Counted from the first letter of the stretch, positions 50,496-64,000 are shown. The stretch: DNA of 64,000 nucleotides from Mycolicibacter sp. MU0083 (GCF_963378075.1 NZ_OY726394.1:1736001-1800000), one strand, 5' to 3'. The notes: generated from the letters alone by a model not told the origin. Numbers and translations: made by a program.

Positions 50496-51371
50496 GTGTC
50501 GGTAGCCCAGGCCGTGATGTCGTGGCCGCAAGTAATCGTCCTGGCGATCGTTCAGGGCCTCACCGAATTCCTGCCGGTCTCCTCATCGGGGCATCTGGCG
50601 CTGGTCTCGCGGTTGTTCTTCGCCGGTGACGCCGGGGCCTCGTTCACCGCGGTCACCCAACTGGGGACCGAGGTCGCGGTGCTGGTCTATTTCGCCAAGG
50701 ACATCGCCCGGATCGCCACCGCCTGGCTGTCCGGGGTGATGTCGGCGCTGGCCAAGACCCCGCTGGCCGAGGAGCGGCGGACCGACTACCGGATGGGCTG
50801 GTACGTCATCATCGGCACCATCCCGATCTGCGTGCTGGGCCTGGTGTTCAAAGACCAGATCCGGTCCGGCGTCCGCAACCTGTGGGTGGTGGCCACCGCG
50901 CTGGTGGTGTTCGCCGTGGTGATCGCGGTAGCCGAGTACTTCGGCAAGCAGACCCGCCGCGCCGAGCAGCTGACCTGGCGCGACGCGGTCCTGGTGGGCT
51001 CGGCGCAGACGTTGGCGCTGGTGCCGGGGGTCTCCCGATCCGGTGCGACCATCAGCGCCGGGCTGTTCGCCGGACTGGACCGCGAACTGGCCGCCCGGTT
51101 CGGCTTCCTGCTGGCCATCCCCGCGGTGTTCGCCTCCGGGCTGTTCTCCTTGCCCGACGCCTTCCACCCCTCCGGCGAGGGGATGAGCGCCACCGGGCCG
51201 CAACTGCTGGTGGCCACCCTGATCGCCTTCGCGGTGGGCTGGGCGGCGATCGCCTGGTTCCTGAAGTTCCTGATCACCCACAGCATGTACTGGTTCGTCG
51301 GGTACCGGATCATCGCCGGGACGACGATCCTGATCCTGCTGGGCACCGGCGTGCTGGCGGCATCGACGTGA
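50496..51371 (+). CDS. uppP: Undecaprenyl-diphosphatase (polyprenyl)
   Basis: A 291-residue polytopic membrane enzyme that removes a phosphate from undecaprenyl (in mycobacteria decaprenyl) diphosphate to recycle the lipid carrier for cell-wall synthesis. The two conserved motifs are [16 protein letters not shown] near residue 30 and [15 protein letters not shown] near 185. At least seven hydrophobic segments are visible. GTG 50496 or ATG 50517 could be the start. The downstream phosphatase overlaps its stop (GTGA). Confidence 0.95.
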   Translation: MSVAQAVMSWPQVIVLAIVQGLTEFLPVSSSGHLALVSRLFFAGDAGASFTAVTQLGTEVAVLVYFAKDIARIATAWLSGVMSALAKTPLAEERRTDYRMGWYVIIGTIPICVLGLVFKDQIRSGVRNLWVVATALVVFAVVIAVAEYFGKQTRRAEQLTWRDAVLVGSAQTLALVPGVSRSGATISAGLFAGLDRELAARFGFLLAIPAVFASGLFSLPDAFHPSGEGMSATGPQLLVATLIAFAVGWAAIAWFLKFLITHSMYWFVGYRIIAGTTILILLGTGVLAAST

Positions 51372-52054
51372 CGGTCATCCTGCTGCGGCACGGCCGCTCC
51401 ACCGCCAACACCTCCGGGGTGCTGGCCGGTCGCAGTGCGGGCGTCGACCTCGACGACCGCGGCCGGAAGCAGGCGGCGCAACTCGTCGCCCGACTCGACG
51501 GCCTGCCGATCAAGGCGCTGGTGCGTTCACCGCTGCTGCGCTGCCGCAGCACCCTCGAACCGCTGGCCGGGGCGCTGGCATTGGAGCCGCTGGTCGACGA
51601 CCGGCTCGCCGAGGTCGACTACGGCTCCTGGACCGGACGCAAGCTCACCGAACTGGTCTCCGAACCGCTGTGGCGGGTGGTGCAGGCCCAACCCAGTGCG
51701 GCGATCTTCCCCGACGGCGAGGGCCTGGCGCAGGTGCAGGCCCGTGCCGTCGCCGCGGTCCGCGACCACGACCGCGCACTGGCCGCCGAGCACGGCGCCG
51801 ACGTGCTGTGGGTGGCGTGCACCCACGGCGACGTCATCAAAGCCGTGATCGCCGACGCGCTCGGTGTGCACCTCGACGGTTTCCAGCGGATCACCGCCGA
51901 CCCGGCGTCGGCCAGCGTGATCCGCTACACGCCGTTGCGCCCGTTCGTCATCCACGTCAATCACACCGGCGCATCGTTGGCCGCCACGGTGCGCGATGCA
52001 CCGCCGGACACCGGTCACGACAGTGCCGCCGTGGTCGGCGGGACCACCACCTAG
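51368..52054 (+). CDS. Histidine phosphatase (phosphoglycerate-mutase-like)
   Basis: A 228-residue protein of the histidine phosphatase superfamily. The catalytic motif is [11 protein letters not shown] near the N-terminus; the second histidine is in [14 protein letters not shown], and [14 protein letters not shown] and [13 protein letters not shown] fill the pocket. MSMEG/Rv2135c-type proteins are acid phosphatases of unclear substrate. GTG 51368 is coupled to uppP. Confidence 0.92.
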   Translation: MTVILLRHGRSTANTSGVLAGRSAGVDLDDRGRKQAAQLVARLDGLPIKALVRSPLLRCRSTLEPLAGALALEPLVDDRLAEVDYGSWTGRKLTELVSEPLWRVVQAQPSAAIFPDGEGLAQVQARAVAAVRDHDRALAAEHGADVLWVACTHGDVIKAVIADALGVHLDGFQRITADPASASVIRYTPLRPFVIHVNHTGASLAATVRDAPPDTGHDSAAVVGGTTT

Positions 52055-52104
52055 TCGACGGTGATACCGGCATCCGCCGTTGCTGCCGGTATTTTGGAGT
52101 TGCC

Positions 52105-52698
52105 ATGTCCCGAGCCATCCATGTCTTCCGCACCCCCGACCGCTTCGTGGCCGGGACCGTCGGCCAACCCGGAAACCGCACCTTCTACCTGCAGGCCGTG
52201 CATCAGGAGCGGGTGGTCTCGGTGGTGCTGGAGAAGCAACAGGTCGCGGTGCTGGCCGAGCGCATCGGTGCGCTGTTGCTGGAGGTGCACCGCCGATTCG
52301 GCACGCCGGTACCACCCGAGCCCACCGAGATCGACGACCTGAGCCCGCTGGTGACGCCGGTGGAGGCCGAATTCCGGGTAGGGACCATGGGGTTGGGCTG
52401 GGACTCCGAGGCGCAGACCGTGGTGGTGGAGTTGCTCGCGGTCAGCGACACCGAGTTCGATGCGTCGGTGGTGCTCGACGACACCGAGGACGGCCCCGAC
52501 GCGGTGCGGGTATTCCTGACCCCGGAGTCCGCCCGCCAGTTCGCCACCCGCTCCAACCGGGTCATCTCGGCGGGTCGGCCGCCGTGTCCGCTCTGCGAGG
52601 AACCCCTGGACCCGGCCGGCCACATCTGCGTTCGCACCAACGGCTATCGGCGGGGAGCGTTCGGGTCCGACGACGAGCCCGATGACCCCGTCATCTGA
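52105..52698 (+). CDS. DUF3090 family protein
   Basis: A 197-residue actinobacterial protein of unknown function: IHVFRTPDRFVAGTVGQPGN, RTFYLQAVHQ and a C-terminal CPLCEEPLDPAGHICVRTNG with four cysteines and a histidine that look like a zinc finger. ATG 52105 is preceded by GGAG. The next gene overlaps its end by 17 bases. These two always occur together in actinobacteria in my experience, so they probably form one functional unit. Confidence 0.9.
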   Translation: MSRAIHVFRTPDRFVAGTVGQPGNRTFYLQAVHQERVVSVVLEKQQVAVLAERIGALLLEVHRRFGTPVPPEPTEIDDLSPLVTPVEAEFRVGTMGLGWDSEAQTVVVELLAVSDTEFDASVVLDDTEDGPDAVRVFLTPESARQFATRSNRVISAGRPPCPLCEEPLDPAGHICVRTNGYRRGAFGSDDEPDDPVI

Positions 52699-53503
52699 CG
52701 ACCGGGCGGCGTTGCGCTCCGGGGAACTGCAGATCCTCGGCCGGATCCGGTCGGCCAGCAACGCCACCTTCCTGTGCGAGGCATCGCTGGGGGAGCATCG
52801 CCTGCACTGCGTGTACAAACCGGTCGCCGGCGAGCAACCGCTGTGGGACTTTCCCGACGGCACCTTGGCCGGCCGCGAGCTGGGCGCGCATCTGATCTCG
52901 GCGGAACTGGGCTGGAATCTGGTGCCCTACACCATTATTCGGGACGGACCTGCCGGGCCGGGGATGGTGCAGCGGTGGGTGGATCAACCCCAGGACGACG
53001 AAGACGGCGAAGCCCCCGCACTCGGGTTGGTGGACGTCGTGCCCGCCGGCGACCTCCCGGCCGGCTACCTGCCGGTGCTGCAGGCCTACGGCCACGACGG
53101 CGAACCGGTCACCCTGGTGCACGCCGACGACGCCCGGCTGCGGCGGCTGGCCATCTTCGACGTGGTGATCAACAACGCCGACCGCAAGGGCGGACACGTG
53201 CTGTCGGGTACCGACGGCCGCGTCTACGGCGTCGACCACGGGGTGAGCCTGCACACCCAGGACAAGCTGCGCACCGTGCTGTGGGGCTGGGCGGGCAAGT
53301 CGGTGGCCGACCTCGACGCCGAGGCGCTGCCGGCGCTGGCCGGGCTGCTGGCCGCCCTGGACGGTCCGCTGGCCGACGCCCTGCGCCCGCACCTGACGGC
53401 CGAGGAGACCGACGCGCTGCGTCGGCGTGTCACCGACCTGCTGGCGCATCCGGTGATGCCCGGCCCCGACCGGCATCGCCCGATCCCGTGGCCGGCGTTC
53501 TAG
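52682..53503 (+). CDS. SCO1664-family (PI3/PI4-kinase-like fold) protein
   Basis: A 273-residue protein with a diverged kinase-like fold. Segments are [20 protein letters not shown] (lysine), [35 protein letters not shown] (catalytic-loop-like NNADRK) and [11 protein letters not shown] (DHG in the metal-binding position). It may phosphorylate a small substrate or protein; the function is not established. Encoded in coupled translation with DUF3090. Confidence 0.88.
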   Translation: MTPSSDDRAALRSGELQILGRIRSASNATFLCEASLGEHRLHCVYKPVAGEQPLWDFPDGTLAGRELGAHLISAELGWNLVPYTIIRDGPAGPGMVQRWVDQPQDDEDGEAPALGLVDVVPAGDLPAGYLPVLQAYGHDGEPVTLVHADDARLRRLAIFDVVINNADRKGGHVLSGTDGRVYGVDHGVSLHTQDKLRTVLWGWAGKSVADLDAEALPALAGLLAALDGPLADALRPHLTAEETDALRRRVTDLLAHPVMPGPDRHRPIPWPAF

Positions 53504-53570
53504 GCGGACTCGCGGCCCACCGCCGTCCCCGCGCCGCTGGTCTGGCCCGGAGTCGGGAATACTGCCAAGG

Positions 53571-54356
53571 GTGACGCTGACCGACGCGGCATTAGCCGCC
53601 GAACTGGCCGTCGACGCCGGAAAGCTCCTCCTGGCGGTTCGTGACGAGGTGGGGTTCGAGCAGCCGTGGCATCTCGGCGACACCGGTGACGGGATGGCCA
53701 ACCAGTTGATCCTGCGCGGGTTGCGTGAGGCGCGCCCCGACGACGCCGTACTCAGCGAGGAATCGCCGGACAACCTCAAGCGGCTGAACGCCGACCGGGT
53801 CTGGATCATCGATCCGCTCGACGGCACCCGCGAATTCACCATGCGCGGACGCGAGGACTGGGCGGTGCACATCGCGCTGTGGCAGCGCGGCGGGGCCGGC
53901 GGCGCCGGGGCCATCACCGATGCGGCGGTGTCGCTGCCGGCCTACGAGAACCGCAGCAACGTCGTATTCCGCACCGACACGGTCGCCGATCACCCCCGGG
54001 CCGCCGAGACCCCCGACCCCATCCGGATCGCCGTCAGTGCGTCCCGGATGCCCGGGTTCGTGCGCATCCTGCGCGAGGTGCTGCCGGTCGAACCGGTGTT
54101 GATGGGATCGGCGGGGGCCAAGGCGATGGCCGTGGTGCGCGGCGACGTGGACGCCTACCTGCACGCCGGCGGCCAGTGGGAGTGGGATTCGGCCGCTCCG
54201 GCCGGTGTGGTGCTGGCGGCCGGGCTGCACGCCTCCCGCATAGACGGCTCGCCGCTGCGCTACAACCGGCCCGACCCGTACCTGCCCGACCTGCTCATGT
54301 GCCGGCCCGACGTGGCGCCGCTGCTGCTCGACGCGATACGGCAGACGGTGCTGTAA
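53571..54356 (+). CDS. cysQ: 3'(2'),5'-bisphosphate nucleotidase CysQ
   Basis: A 261-residue lithium-sensitive-type phosphatase of the inositol monophosphatase superfamily that turns over PAP/PAPS in sulfate assimilation. Metal site motifs are LSEESPDNL and [12 protein letters not shown] near residue 83, and [16 protein letters not shown] near 203. GTG 53571 is the start. It lies directly upstream of mshC, as in M. tuberculosis (Rv2131c/Rv2130c). Confidence 0.93.
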   Translation: MTLTDAALAAELAVDAGKLLLAVRDEVGFEQPWHLGDTGDGMANQLILRGLREARPDDAVLSEESPDNLKRLNADRVWIIDPLDGTREFTMRGREDWAVHIALWQRGGAGGAGAITDAAVSLPAYENRSNVVFRTDTVADHPRAAETPDPIRIAVSASRMPGFVRILREVLPVEPVLMGSAGAKAMAVVRGDVDAYLHAGGQWEWDSAAPAGVVLAAGLHASRIDGSPLRYNRPDPYLPDLLMCRPDVAPLLLDAIRQTVL

Positions 54357-54411
54357 CCGTCGGGTTGATGCGGCGGTCTCCGCTTCCCGGTCGGGCTTTA
54401 CAGTCGTGGGC

Positions 54412-55647
54412 ATGCAATCGTGGTCCGCGCCGGCCGTTCCGGTCCTGCCCGGGCGCGGCCCCGCGCTGCGCCTCTATGACACCGCCGACCGCCAGGTCCG
54501 CCCGGTGGCGCCGGGTCCGACGGCCGGCATGTACGTCTGCGGCATCACCCCCTATGACGCCACCCACCTCGGCCACGCCGCCACCTACCTGGCGTTCGAC
54601 CTGATCCACCGGCTCTGGCTGGACGCCGGGCACCAGGTCAACTACGTGCAGAACGTCACCGACGTCGACGACCCGCTGCTCGAGCGCGCCGAACGTGACG
54701 GCGTGGCCTGGGAAGCGCTCGCCGCCGACCAGGTCGAACTGTTCGCCGCCGACATGACCGCCTTGCGGGTGCTGCCGCCGCAGCACTACGTCGGCGCCAC
54801 CGAGGCCATCGACGAGGTCGTCGAGGTGATCGAGAAGATGCTGGCCGCCGGAACGGCCTACGTCGTCGACGGTGAGCACGCCGACATCTACTACCGCGCG
54901 GACGCCACCACCCAGTTCGGCTACGAATCCGGGCTCGATCGGGCGACCATGTTGGAGCTGTTCGCCGAGCGCGGCGGCGACCCGGACCGGGCCGGTAAGG
55001 CCGATCCGCTCGACGCCCTGCTCTGGCGTGCCGCCCGCCCGGGCGAACCCAGTTGGCCCGCACCGTTCGGCGCGGGCCGGCCGGGCTGGCACGTCGAATG
55101 CGCCGCGATCGCGCTCACCCGGATCGGCTCCGGCATCGACGTTCAGGGCGGAGGTTCCGACCTCGTCTTCCCGCACCACGAGTTCTCGGCAGCACATGCC
55201 GAATCCCTCACCGGGGAACGACGTTTCGCCCGGCACTACGTGCATGCCGGGATGATCGGCTGGGACGGGCACAAGATGTCGAAGAGCCGCGGCAACCTGG
55301 TGCTGGTCTCCAAGCTGCGCGCCCAGGCCGTGGAACCCGCCGCGATCCGGCTGGGCCTGCTGTCCGGGCATTACCGCAGCGACCGGTTCTGGGACGACCA
55401 GACGCTGGCCGACGCCGGAACCCGCCTGCACCGCTGGCGCACCGCCACCGAGCTGCCGGCCGGCCCCGACGCCGCCGACGTCATCGGCCGGGTGCGGCGC
55501 TACCTCGCCGACGACCTGGACACGGTCAAGGCGCTGGCGGCGCTGGACGGCTGGGTCACCGACGCGCTGGAGTACGGCGGACACGACACCACGGCACCGG
55601 GTTCGGTGGCCGCCGCGGTCGATGCGCTGCTGGGCGTGACCCTGTAG
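54412..55647 (+). CDS. mshC: L-cysteine:glucosaminyl-inositol ligase MshC (mycothiol synthesis)
   Basis: A 411-residue ligase related to cysteinyl-tRNA synthetase that adds cysteine to GlcN-Ins in mycothiol synthesis. The nucleotide motif is [18 protein letters not shown] (HIGH-like) and the second is [13 protein letters not shown] (KMSKS). Zinc ligands are in YVCGITPYD and [10 protein letters not shown] and [12 protein letters not shown]. It is shorter than CysS and lacks the anticodon-binding C-terminus. ATG 54412 gives the usual MQSWSAP start. Mycothiol confirms an actinobacterial host. Confidence 0.95.
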   Translation: MQSWSAPAVPVLPGRGPALRLYDTADRQVRPVAPGPTAGMYVCGITPYDATHLGHAATYLAFDLIHRLWLDAGHQVNYVQNVTDVDDPLLERAERDGVAWEALAADQVELFAADMTALRVLPPQHYVGATEAIDEVVEVIEKMLAAGTAYVVDGEHADIYYRADATTQFGYESGLDRATMLELFAERGGDPDRAGKADPLDALLWRAARPGEPSWPAPFGAGRPGWHVECAAIALTRIGSGIDVQGGGSDLVFPHHEFSAAHAESLTGERRFARHYVHAGMIGWDGHKMSKSRGNLVLVSKLRAQAVEPAAIRLGLLSGHYRSDRFWDDQTLADAGTRLHRWRTATELPAGPDAADVIGRVRRYLADDLDTVKALAALDGWVTDALEYGGHDTTAPGSVAAAVDALLGVTL

Positions 55648-55677
55648 CCCACCCCGCGGTGCGGGTAGGTTGAGTGA

Positions 55678-56553
55678 ATGCCTTCGATTCACTCCCAAGT
55701 CGTGTTCATCACCGGCGGCGCGCACGGAATCGGTGCCGAGGTGGCCCGGCGACTGCACGCCCAGGGCGCCAAACTGGTGCTGACCGACCTGGACAAAGCC
55801 CAGCTCGAGAAGTTTGCCGACGAGCTCGGCGGGGACCGGGTGCTGACCGTCGCCGCCGACGTCCGGGACCTGGACGCCATGCAGGCCGCCGCCGATGCGG
55901 CCGTCGAACGGTTCGGCCGGATCGACACCGTGGTGGCCAACGCCGGCATCGCCAGCTACGGGTCGGTGCTCGGCGTCGACCCCGAGGCGTTCCGGCGGGT
56001 GATCGACGTCGACCTGGTCGGGGTGTTCCACACGGTGCGGGCGACGCTGCCGGCGGTCATCGAGCGGCGCGGGCACGTGCTGGTGGTGTCCTCGATGGCG
56101 GCGTTCGCCCCGCTGGCCGGAATGGCCTCCTACGACGCGGCCAAGGCCGGGGTGGAGCACTTCGCCAACGCCCTGCGCCAAGAAGTCGAATACCAGGGCG
56201 TGACGGTCGGAATCGCGCACATGGCCTGGATCGACACCGCCCTGGTGCGCGACAGCAAGGCCGACCTGGCGACCTTCCAGGAGACGCTGGCCAAGCTGCC
56301 CTGGCCGCTGAACAAGACCACCTCGGTGGACAAGTGCGTCGACGCGTTCGTCAAGGGCATTGAAGAGCGCCGCGCCCGGGTCTACTGTCCGGGCTGGGTG
56401 GGACTGTTCCGCTGGATCAAGCCGTTGCTGAACCTGCGGGTGATCGAATCGGCCATCACCAAGGACGTGCCGGACCTGCTGCCGCGGATGGATGCCGAAG
56501 TCGCCGCCCTGGGTCGCTCCACCAGCGCTTACAACGAGTCGATCGAGAAGTAG
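55678..56553 (+). CDS. Short-chain dehydrogenase/reductase (Rv2129c-like)
   Basis: A 291-residue SDR with VVFITGGAHGIGAEVARRLH for cofactor binding, VVANAGIASYG, and the catalytic VVSSMAAFAPLAGMASYDAA followed by KAGVEHFA. The C-terminal extension after residue 230 (CPGWVGLFRWIKPLL) is typical for the mycobacterial group. The substrate is unknown. It is 30 bases after mshC and convergent with the PAC2 gene. Confidence 0.92.
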   Translation: MPSIHSQVVFITGGAHGIGAEVARRLHAQGAKLVLTDLDKAQLEKFADELGGDRVLTVAADVRDLDAMQAAADAAVERFGRIDTVVANAGIASYGSVLGVDPEAFRRVIDVDLVGVFHTVRATLPAVIERRGHVLVVSSMAAFAPLAGMASYDAAKAGVEHFANALRQEVEYQGVTVGIAHMAWIDTALVRDSKADLATFQETLAKLPWPLNKTTSVDKCVDAFVKGIEERRARVYCPGWVGLFRWIKPLLNLRVIESAITKDVPDLLPRMDAEVAALGRSTSAYNESIEK

Positions 56554-56562
56554 CCGCCCGGT

Positions 56563-57429
56563 TCAGCGTCGGCGTCGGCGCAGGTACTTCTCGAACTCGG
56601 CGGCCAGCGCGTCGCCGTCGATCTTGTTCAACGCTTCGGTCATGTCGACTTCGGCGTCGCCGCGTTCCTCCAGCGAGGCCACGTAGTCGGCGATCTCGTC
56701 GTCCTCGCTGGCCATCTCGGTGACCGCCAGCTCCCACTCCTCGGCCTGCTCCGGCAGGTCACCCAGGGGAACCTCGATGTCGAGGGCGTCCTCGACGCGC
56801 TGCAGCAGGGCGACGGTGGCCTTGGGGTTGGGGGGCTGCGAGACGTAGTGCGGGACCGCCGCCCAGAACGTGACCGCCGGGATTCCGGCCGCCACGCAGG
56901 CGTCCTGGAACACCCCGGTGATGCCGGTCGGGCCTTCGTAGCGGGTCTCGGTCAGCCCGAAACGGGTCGCCGACTCCGACGAATACGCCGCCCCCGACAC
57001 CGGCACCGGCCGGGTGTGGGGCGTGTCGGCCAGCAGCGCTCCCAGGATCACCACGGTGTCGACATCGAGCTTTTCGATGACCGCCAGCAGTTCGGCGCAG
57101 AACGACCGCCAGCGCATATTCGGCTCGACGCCGTGCATCAGCACGATGTCGCGTTCGCTGCCCGGCGGCCGGCAGTGCGAGATGCGCATCGACGGCCACA
57201 CCAGTTCCCGGGTGACACCGTCGAGCTGACGGATCACCGGCCGATTCACCTGGTAGTCGTAGTAGGACTCGTCGTCGATCTCGACGATCAGGCGAGCCTC
57301 CCAGATGCTGATGAGGTGCTGCACCGCATCGCTGGCGGCGTCGCCGGCGTCGTTCCAGCCTTCGAACGCCGCCACGACGATGGTGTCGCGCAGGTCGGGG
57401 AGGGCAGTGCCGTCGTCGGGTCGGGTCAC
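56563..57429 (-). CDS. PAC2 family protein (Rv2125-like)
   Basis: A 288-residue proteasome-assembly-chaperone-2-like protein: VVAAFEGWNDAGDAASDAVQ, IVLMHGVEPNMRWRSFCAEL and VVILGALLADTPHTRPVPVS are conserved. The C-terminus is highly acidic and basic by turns (ASEDDEIADYVASLEERGD, ending RRRRR). In actinobacteria the function is not established. It is divergent from metH. Confidence 0.92.
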   Translation of the reverse strand: MTRPDDGTALPDLRDTIVVAAFEGWNDAGDAASDAVQHLISIWEARLIVEIDDESYYDYQVNRPVIRQLDGVTRELVWPSMRISHCRPPGSERDIVLMHGVEPNMRWRSFCAELLAVIEKLDVDTVVILGALLADTPHTRPVPVSGAAYSSESATRFGLTETRYEGPTGITGVFQDACVAAGIPAVTFWAAVPHYVSQPPNPKATVALLQRVEDALDIEVPLGDLPEQAEEWELAVTEMASEDDEIADYVASLEERGDAEVDMTEALNKIDGDALAAEFEKYLRRRRR

Positions 57430-57632
57430 AGAATCAGCCTACGGCGTGGACAAAGTTCCCGGGTCCGACCGGACCGGCCGCGTCGGCCTCCATCTCGGGC
57501 CGTTGGTCTCGGCATCGGACGACAACGTAGACTTTCCACCGTCGAGAGGCGTTGCAACGGTTCGCCGGGGTCTGCCGGTAGCCGCCACGCTCGACAGAGT
57601 TAAGGACGCCTTCCGCCACGGAAGGAGCCCGC

Positions 57633-61358
<3,726 letters not shown>

Positions 61359-61378
61359 GTCCCGGGAATGCTGGGCTG

Positions 61379-62116
61379 ATGGCTACCTTGCGGGCGGTGC
61401 TGTGCGACATGGACGGCACCCTGGTCGACTCCGAGAAGATCTGGGACGTCGCGATGGAGGCGCTCTACGACCGTCTCGGTGGCGTGCTGACACCGGAGGT
61501 TCGGGCGTCGACGGTCGGCGGTTGCGCCGAGGACACCATGCGGATCGTCTACGACGACCTGGGACTGGACCACGAGCCGGCGGCCATGGCGGAGTCGGCG
61601 CGCTGGATGCACGCCTACACCGGTGAACTGTTCGACGCCGGGTTGCCCTGGTGCGCCGGTGCACGGGAGCTGCTCGACGCCCTGACCGCCGCTGCGGTGC
61701 CGACCGCGCTGGTCACCAATACTCCGCGGGCGCTGGCCGAGCGGGCGCTGGGCAGCATCGGCCGGCACTATTTCGCGGCGGTGGTCTGCGGTGACGAGGT
61801 GCCCGCCGGCAAGCCGGCGCCGGACCCGTACCTCCGGGCCGCCGAGCTGTTGGGGCTGGATCCGCGGAGTTGCCTGGCCGTGGAGGACTCACCGACCGGG
61901 GCCGCGGCGGCCGAGGCAGCCGGCTGCCCGGTGCTGGTGGTCCCCAATGCGCTGCCGGTGCCCGACGGACCGCTGCGGCATCGGGTCGGCTCGCTGGCCG
62001 GTCTGGCGGTGGCGGACCTGCACGCCGTCCACGGCGGGCTCGCCGGTGGATCTTCCTTGCGCGAGCGCGCGTCACTCCCGCGCGAGCGCGCGTGTTTGCC
62101 CGCAGACACGCCGTAA
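61379..62116 (+). CDS. HAD-superfamily phosphatase (beta-phosphoglucomutase-like)
   Basis: A 245-residue HAD hydrolase: nucleophile motif [16 protein letters not shown] (Asp and general acid Asp), motif [10 protein letters not shown], Lys in [13 protein letters not shown] and motif [22 protein letters not shown]. It dephosphorylates a small sugar or nucleotide phosphate. ATG 61379 is 20 bases after the metH stop. The last about 20 residues ([19 protein letters not shown]) are encoded by a tandem DNA repeat and a dispersed intergenic repeat, so this tail is likely a late extension. Confidence 0.92.
   Translation: MATLRAVLCDMDGTLVDSEKIWDVAMEALYDRLGGVLTPEVRASTVGGCAEDTMRIVYDDLGLDHEPAAMAESARWMHAYTGELFDAGLPWCAGARELLDALTAAAVPTALVTNTPRALAERALGSIGRHYFAAVVCGDEVPAGKPAPDPYLRAAELLGLDPRSCLAVEDSPTGAAAAEAAGCPVLVVPNALPVPDGPLRHRVGSLAGLAVADLHAVHGGLAGGSSLRERASLPRERACLPADTP
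62059..62113. repeat. 21-bp spaced duplication plus dispersed repeat unit at HAD gene end
   Basis: GCGCGAGCGCGCGT occurs at 62059-62072 and 62080-62093, 21 bases apart, so it codes the in-frame repeat LRERA/PRERA. The second copy continues GTTTGCCCGCAGACACGCCG, matching the palindrome unit at 47704-47723 read backwards. The element ends at the HAD stop codon. Confidence 0.65.
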
Positions 62117-62195
62117 AAGCTGTACAACTGCGCACGCCCACGCCGGCCGCGGAATGCCCGCGCACCGAAACTGCCGTCAACCCCGCCGACGCGGC

Positions 62196-62477
62196 ATGAA
62201 ACAATCGCTGCTCGTGAAGACCTTCGAGGAGCTGTTCGCCGAACTGGGTGAGCGTGCCGCCACCCGCCCGGCCGGCAGCGCCACCGTGGCGGCGCTGGAC
62301 GCCGGTGTGCACACCGTCTGCAAGAAGATCCTGGAGGAGGCCGGCGAGGTATGGCTGGCCGCCGAGCACGAGTCCGACGACGCGCTGGCCGGTGAGATCA
62401 GCCAGCTGCTGTATTGGACCCAGGTGCTGATGATCTCGCGCGGTCTGACACTGGCCGACGTCTACGGAAAGCTGTGA
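62196..62477 (+). CDS. hisE: Phosphoribosyl-ATP pyrophosphatase
   Basis: A 93-residue MazG-fold enzyme for the second step of histidine synthesis. [38 protein letters not shown] with the metal-binding acidic residues, and [19 protein letters not shown] are family-typical, and the length matches the mycobacterial orthologue. ATG 62196 is chosen although the frame is open further upstream. hisG follows with 2 bases between stop and ATG. Confidence 0.95.
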   Translation: MKQSLLVKTFEELFAELGERAATRPAGSATVAALDAGVHTVCKKILEEAGEVWLAAEHESDDALAGEISQLLYWTQVLMISRGLTLADVYGKL

Positions 62478-62479
62478 CC

Positions 62480-63340
62480 ATGTTGCGTGTCGCCGTCCCC
62501 AACAAGGGGGCGCTCAGTGAGTCGGCCGCGGCGATGCTCGCCGAGGCCGGCTACCGCAGGCGTGCCGACGCCAAGGACCTGACCGTCATCGACCCGGGCA
62601 ACAAGGTCGAATTCTTCTTCCTGCGCCCCAAGGACATCGCGATCTACGTCGGATCCGGGGAACTGGACTTCGGGATCACCGGGCGTGACCTGGCGGCGGA
62701 GTCCGGTGCGCCGGTGGCCGAACGGTTGGCGTTGGGCTTCGGATCCTCGCGATTCCGCTACGCCGCGCCCGCCGGACGCGACTGGGCCGTCACCGATCTC
62801 GCCGGCAAGCGCATCGCCACGGCCTACCCGAATCTGGTCCGCAAAGACCTGGCTGCCAAGGACATCGAGGCGACCGTCATCCGACTGGACGGGGCGGTGG
62901 AGATCTCCATCCAGCTCGGGGTGGCCGACGCGATCGCCGACGTGGTGGGCTCCGGACGGACACTGCGCCAGCACGGCCTGGTGGCTTTCGGTGAGTCGCT
63001 GTGCGATTCGGAAGCGGTGTTGATCGAGGGGGCCCGGGCCAACGGTCGCAGCGCCGAGACCGCGGCCGCCCGCGACCAACTGGCGGCCCGCGTTCAGGGC
63101 GTCGTCTTCGGCCAGCAGTACCTGATGTTGGACTACGACTGCCCGCGTGAACTGCTCGACCGTGCCGCCGCGATCACCCCCGGCCTGGAGTCGCCGACCA
63201 TCGCGCCGCTGGCCGACCCGGACTGGGCGGCGGTGCGCGCCTTGGTGCCGCGGCGCGAGGTCAACGCGATCATGGACGAATTGGCGGCCATCGGGGCGAA
63301 GGCCATTCTGGCCTCGGACATCAGATTCTGCCGATTTTAA
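62480..63340 (+). CDS. hisG: ATP phosphoribosyltransferase, long form
   Basis: A 286-residue HisG that catalyses the first, histidine-inhibited step of histidine synthesis. Start [16 protein letters not shown]; substrate loop [18 protein letters not shown] loop region [20 protein letters not shown]; and a C-terminal regulatory domain (residues about 210-286, [20 protein letters not shown]) that binds histidine. An alternative GTG 62474 overlaps the hisE stop. The short form would lack the regulatory domain, so feedback control by histidine is expected. Confidence 0.96.
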   Translation: MLRVAVPNKGALSESAAAMLAEAGYRRRADAKDLTVIDPGNKVEFFFLRPKDIAIYVGSGELDFGITGRDLAAESGAPVAERLALGFGSSRFRYAAPAGRDWAVTDLAGKRIATAYPNLVRKDLAAKDIEATVIRLDGAVEISIQLGVADAIADVVGSGRTLRQHGLVAFGESLCDSEAVLIEGARANGRSAETAAARDQLAARVQGVVFGQQYLMLDYDCPRELLDRAAAITPGLESPTIAPLADPDWAAVRALVPRREVNAIMDELAAIGAKAILASDIRFCRF

Positions 63341-63410
63341 GCAGTCCCGGTGACTCGGGCGTTGCCGTGTTAGCGTCCGGTGATCGGCTCGTGCGGACTG
63401 GGAGGTTCAG

Positions 63411-63893
63411 GTGACGCATTTCATCGTGCTGGTGCTCGCCCTCGGTATCGGTGCCGTTGCCGGACTGCGTGCCTTCACCGCACCCGCGGTCATGGCCTGG
63501 GCCGCCGCGCTGCACTGGATCAACCTCGACGGCACCTGGGTGCAGTGGCTGAGCCACCCCGCGACGGTAACCGTCCTGACGCTGCTTGCGGTCGTCGAAC
63601 TGGCCAACGACAAATTGGCCCGCACCCCCAGTCGTACAGTGCCCGTGCAGTTCGCCGCCCGGATCCTGTTGGGCGGCTTCGCCGGCGCGGTGCTCGGTAC
63701 CGCCTGGAACTTCACCTGGACCGCTCTCGGCGCGGCGATGATCGGCGCCGTGTTCGGCACGCTGATCGGTCTGGCCATGCGGCAGCGGCTGGTCGCCGCC
63801 CACGACGGTCACGGCCTGCCGATCGCGTTGCTGGAGGACAGCGTCGCGGTGTTGGGCGGGCTGGCGATCGCCGCGTTGACCGCGGTGGCCTGA
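63411..63893 (+). CDS. DUF4126 membrane protein
   Basis: A 160-residue membrane protein with about four hydrophobic helices: FIVLVLALGIGAVAGLRAFT, ALHWI...VTVLTLLAVVELAND, ILLGGFAGAVLGTAWNF and SVAVLGGLAIAALTAVA. The RAFT-APAVMAWA and NDKLARTPSRT segments are family-typical. Function unknown. The start is GTG 63411, preceded by GGGAGG. Confidence 0.88.
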   Translation: MTHFIVLVLALGIGAVAGLRAFTAPAVMAWAAALHWINLDGTWVQWLSHPATVTVLTLLAVVELANDKLARTPSRTVPVQFAARILLGGFAGAVLGTAWNFTWTALGAAMIGAVFGTLIGLAMRQRLVAAHDGHGLPIALLEDSVAVLGGLAIAALTAVA

Positions 63894-63903
63894 GCCGCGG
63901 CCG

Positions 63904-64000
63904 TCAGCGCCGCTGTACCAGCAGCGCCTGCGCGGAGGTCCCGATGAATCCGTCGCGGTCGAACAGTTCCGCGGTGGTCGCCCCCACGCCGTCCGGCCCG
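63904..64000 (-). CDS. Thioesterase-family protein, C-terminal fragment (window edge)
   Basis: The end of a gene that continues beyond the window. It reads GPDGVGATTAELFDRDGFIG then TSAQALLVQRR and stop. The pattern of a DxDGxx strand followed by the TSAQALLV strand resembles the last strands of a TesB/hotdog acyl-CoA thioesterase. Only about 31 residues are visible, so the assignment is tentative. Confidence 0.55.
   Translation of the reverse strand, partial: GPDGVGATTAELFDRDGFIGTSAQALLVQRR

Noticed and set aside
48807..50531. 574-codon minus-strand frame that includes the DUF5703 gene
   Set aside because: Only the last 87 codons are real; the rest is an alternative frame of lppL. The 4-base overlap with the lppL stop sets the true start at 49070.
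54295..56220. 641-codon minus-strand frame opposite cysQ/mshC/SDR
   Set aside because: It lies across three conserved plus-strand genes and has no recognisable domain.
57430..57632. Cobalamin riboswitch upstream of metH
   Set aside because: I could not find a B12-box-like conserved core in this stretch. In mycobacteria such elements control metE rather than metH as far as I know.

Overview
The window is high-GC actinobacterial DNA. The right-hand third (about 45.5-64 kb) follows the gene order of the mycobacterial core chromosome (M. tuberculosis Rv2141c to about Rv2120c: M20 peptidase, PEBP protein, pyrD, lppL, uppP, phosphatase, DUF3090, SCO1664-type protein, cysQ, mshC, SDR, PAC2 protein, metH, hisE, hisG). 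With mshC for mycothiol synthesis, an NDMA-dependent alcohol dehydrogenase and many TetR regulators and P450s, this points to a Mycobacterium, probably an environmental fast grower of the Mycolicibacterium type. The genus is inferred from gene content, not from a marker gene.

Bases 1-5112 are the left chromosomal flank: a P450 with an overlapping TetR gene, a GntR/FCD regulator, a 23-bp palindrome that is its likely operator, and a divergent methyltransferase plus 2-oxoglutarate/Fe(II) oxygenase pair.

From 5113 to 45543 lies what I read as one integrative element of about 40.4 kb. It is bounded by an exact 19-bp direct repeat whose right copy forms the 3' end of a tRNA-Leu(GAG) gene. Its right end (38.2-45.5 kb) is a pSAM2/AICE-like backbone: HD protein, Nudix hydrolase, HTH regulator, a phased repeat array, SCO3933-type small protein, FtsK/TraSA-type translocase, RepSA-type initiator, a small Xis-position protein, and a large serine recombinase. 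The recombinase stop codon lies inside the attachment repeat. The rest (5.2-38 kb) is cargo: a VapBC pair next to attL, then catabolic genes.

The cargo has three parts. (a) 6.6-11.6 kb: a CMD-family protein, a Zn-dehydrogenase, a thiolase with a large internal deletion, a thioesterase, an alpha/beta hydrolase and two TetR genes. (b) 12.2-21.4 kb: a CYP153-type terminal alkane hydroxylase with its ferredoxin and reductase, an AraC regulator, an SCP2 protein, a fatty-acyl-CoA ligase and an NDMA-dependent alcohol dehydrogenase, which is nearly a full alkane-to-acyl-CoA route, then a BtrH-like protein and a broken transglutaminase gene. (c) 21.5-37.4 kb: a thioesterase, two TetR genes, two carboxylate-bridged metal proteins, an SDR, three Baeyer-Villiger-type monooxygenases, an HSL-type esterase, a second P450, an intact transglutaminase-like gene, a second acyl-CoA ligase, an acyl-CoA dehydrogenase and a truncated BtrH-like gene. 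This fits subterminal or cyclic ketone oxidation (alcohol, ketone, ester, acid, acyl-CoA). Blocks b and c share paralogous ligase, BtrH and transglutaminase genes, each block having lost a different one. IS1380-like and IS110-like remnants mark past rearrangements.

The most interesting points are the catabolic integrative element itself, the recombinase gene whose C-terminus should switch between integrated and circular forms, and the twice-assembled BtrH/transglutaminase/acyl-CoA ligase set, whose function I do not know.
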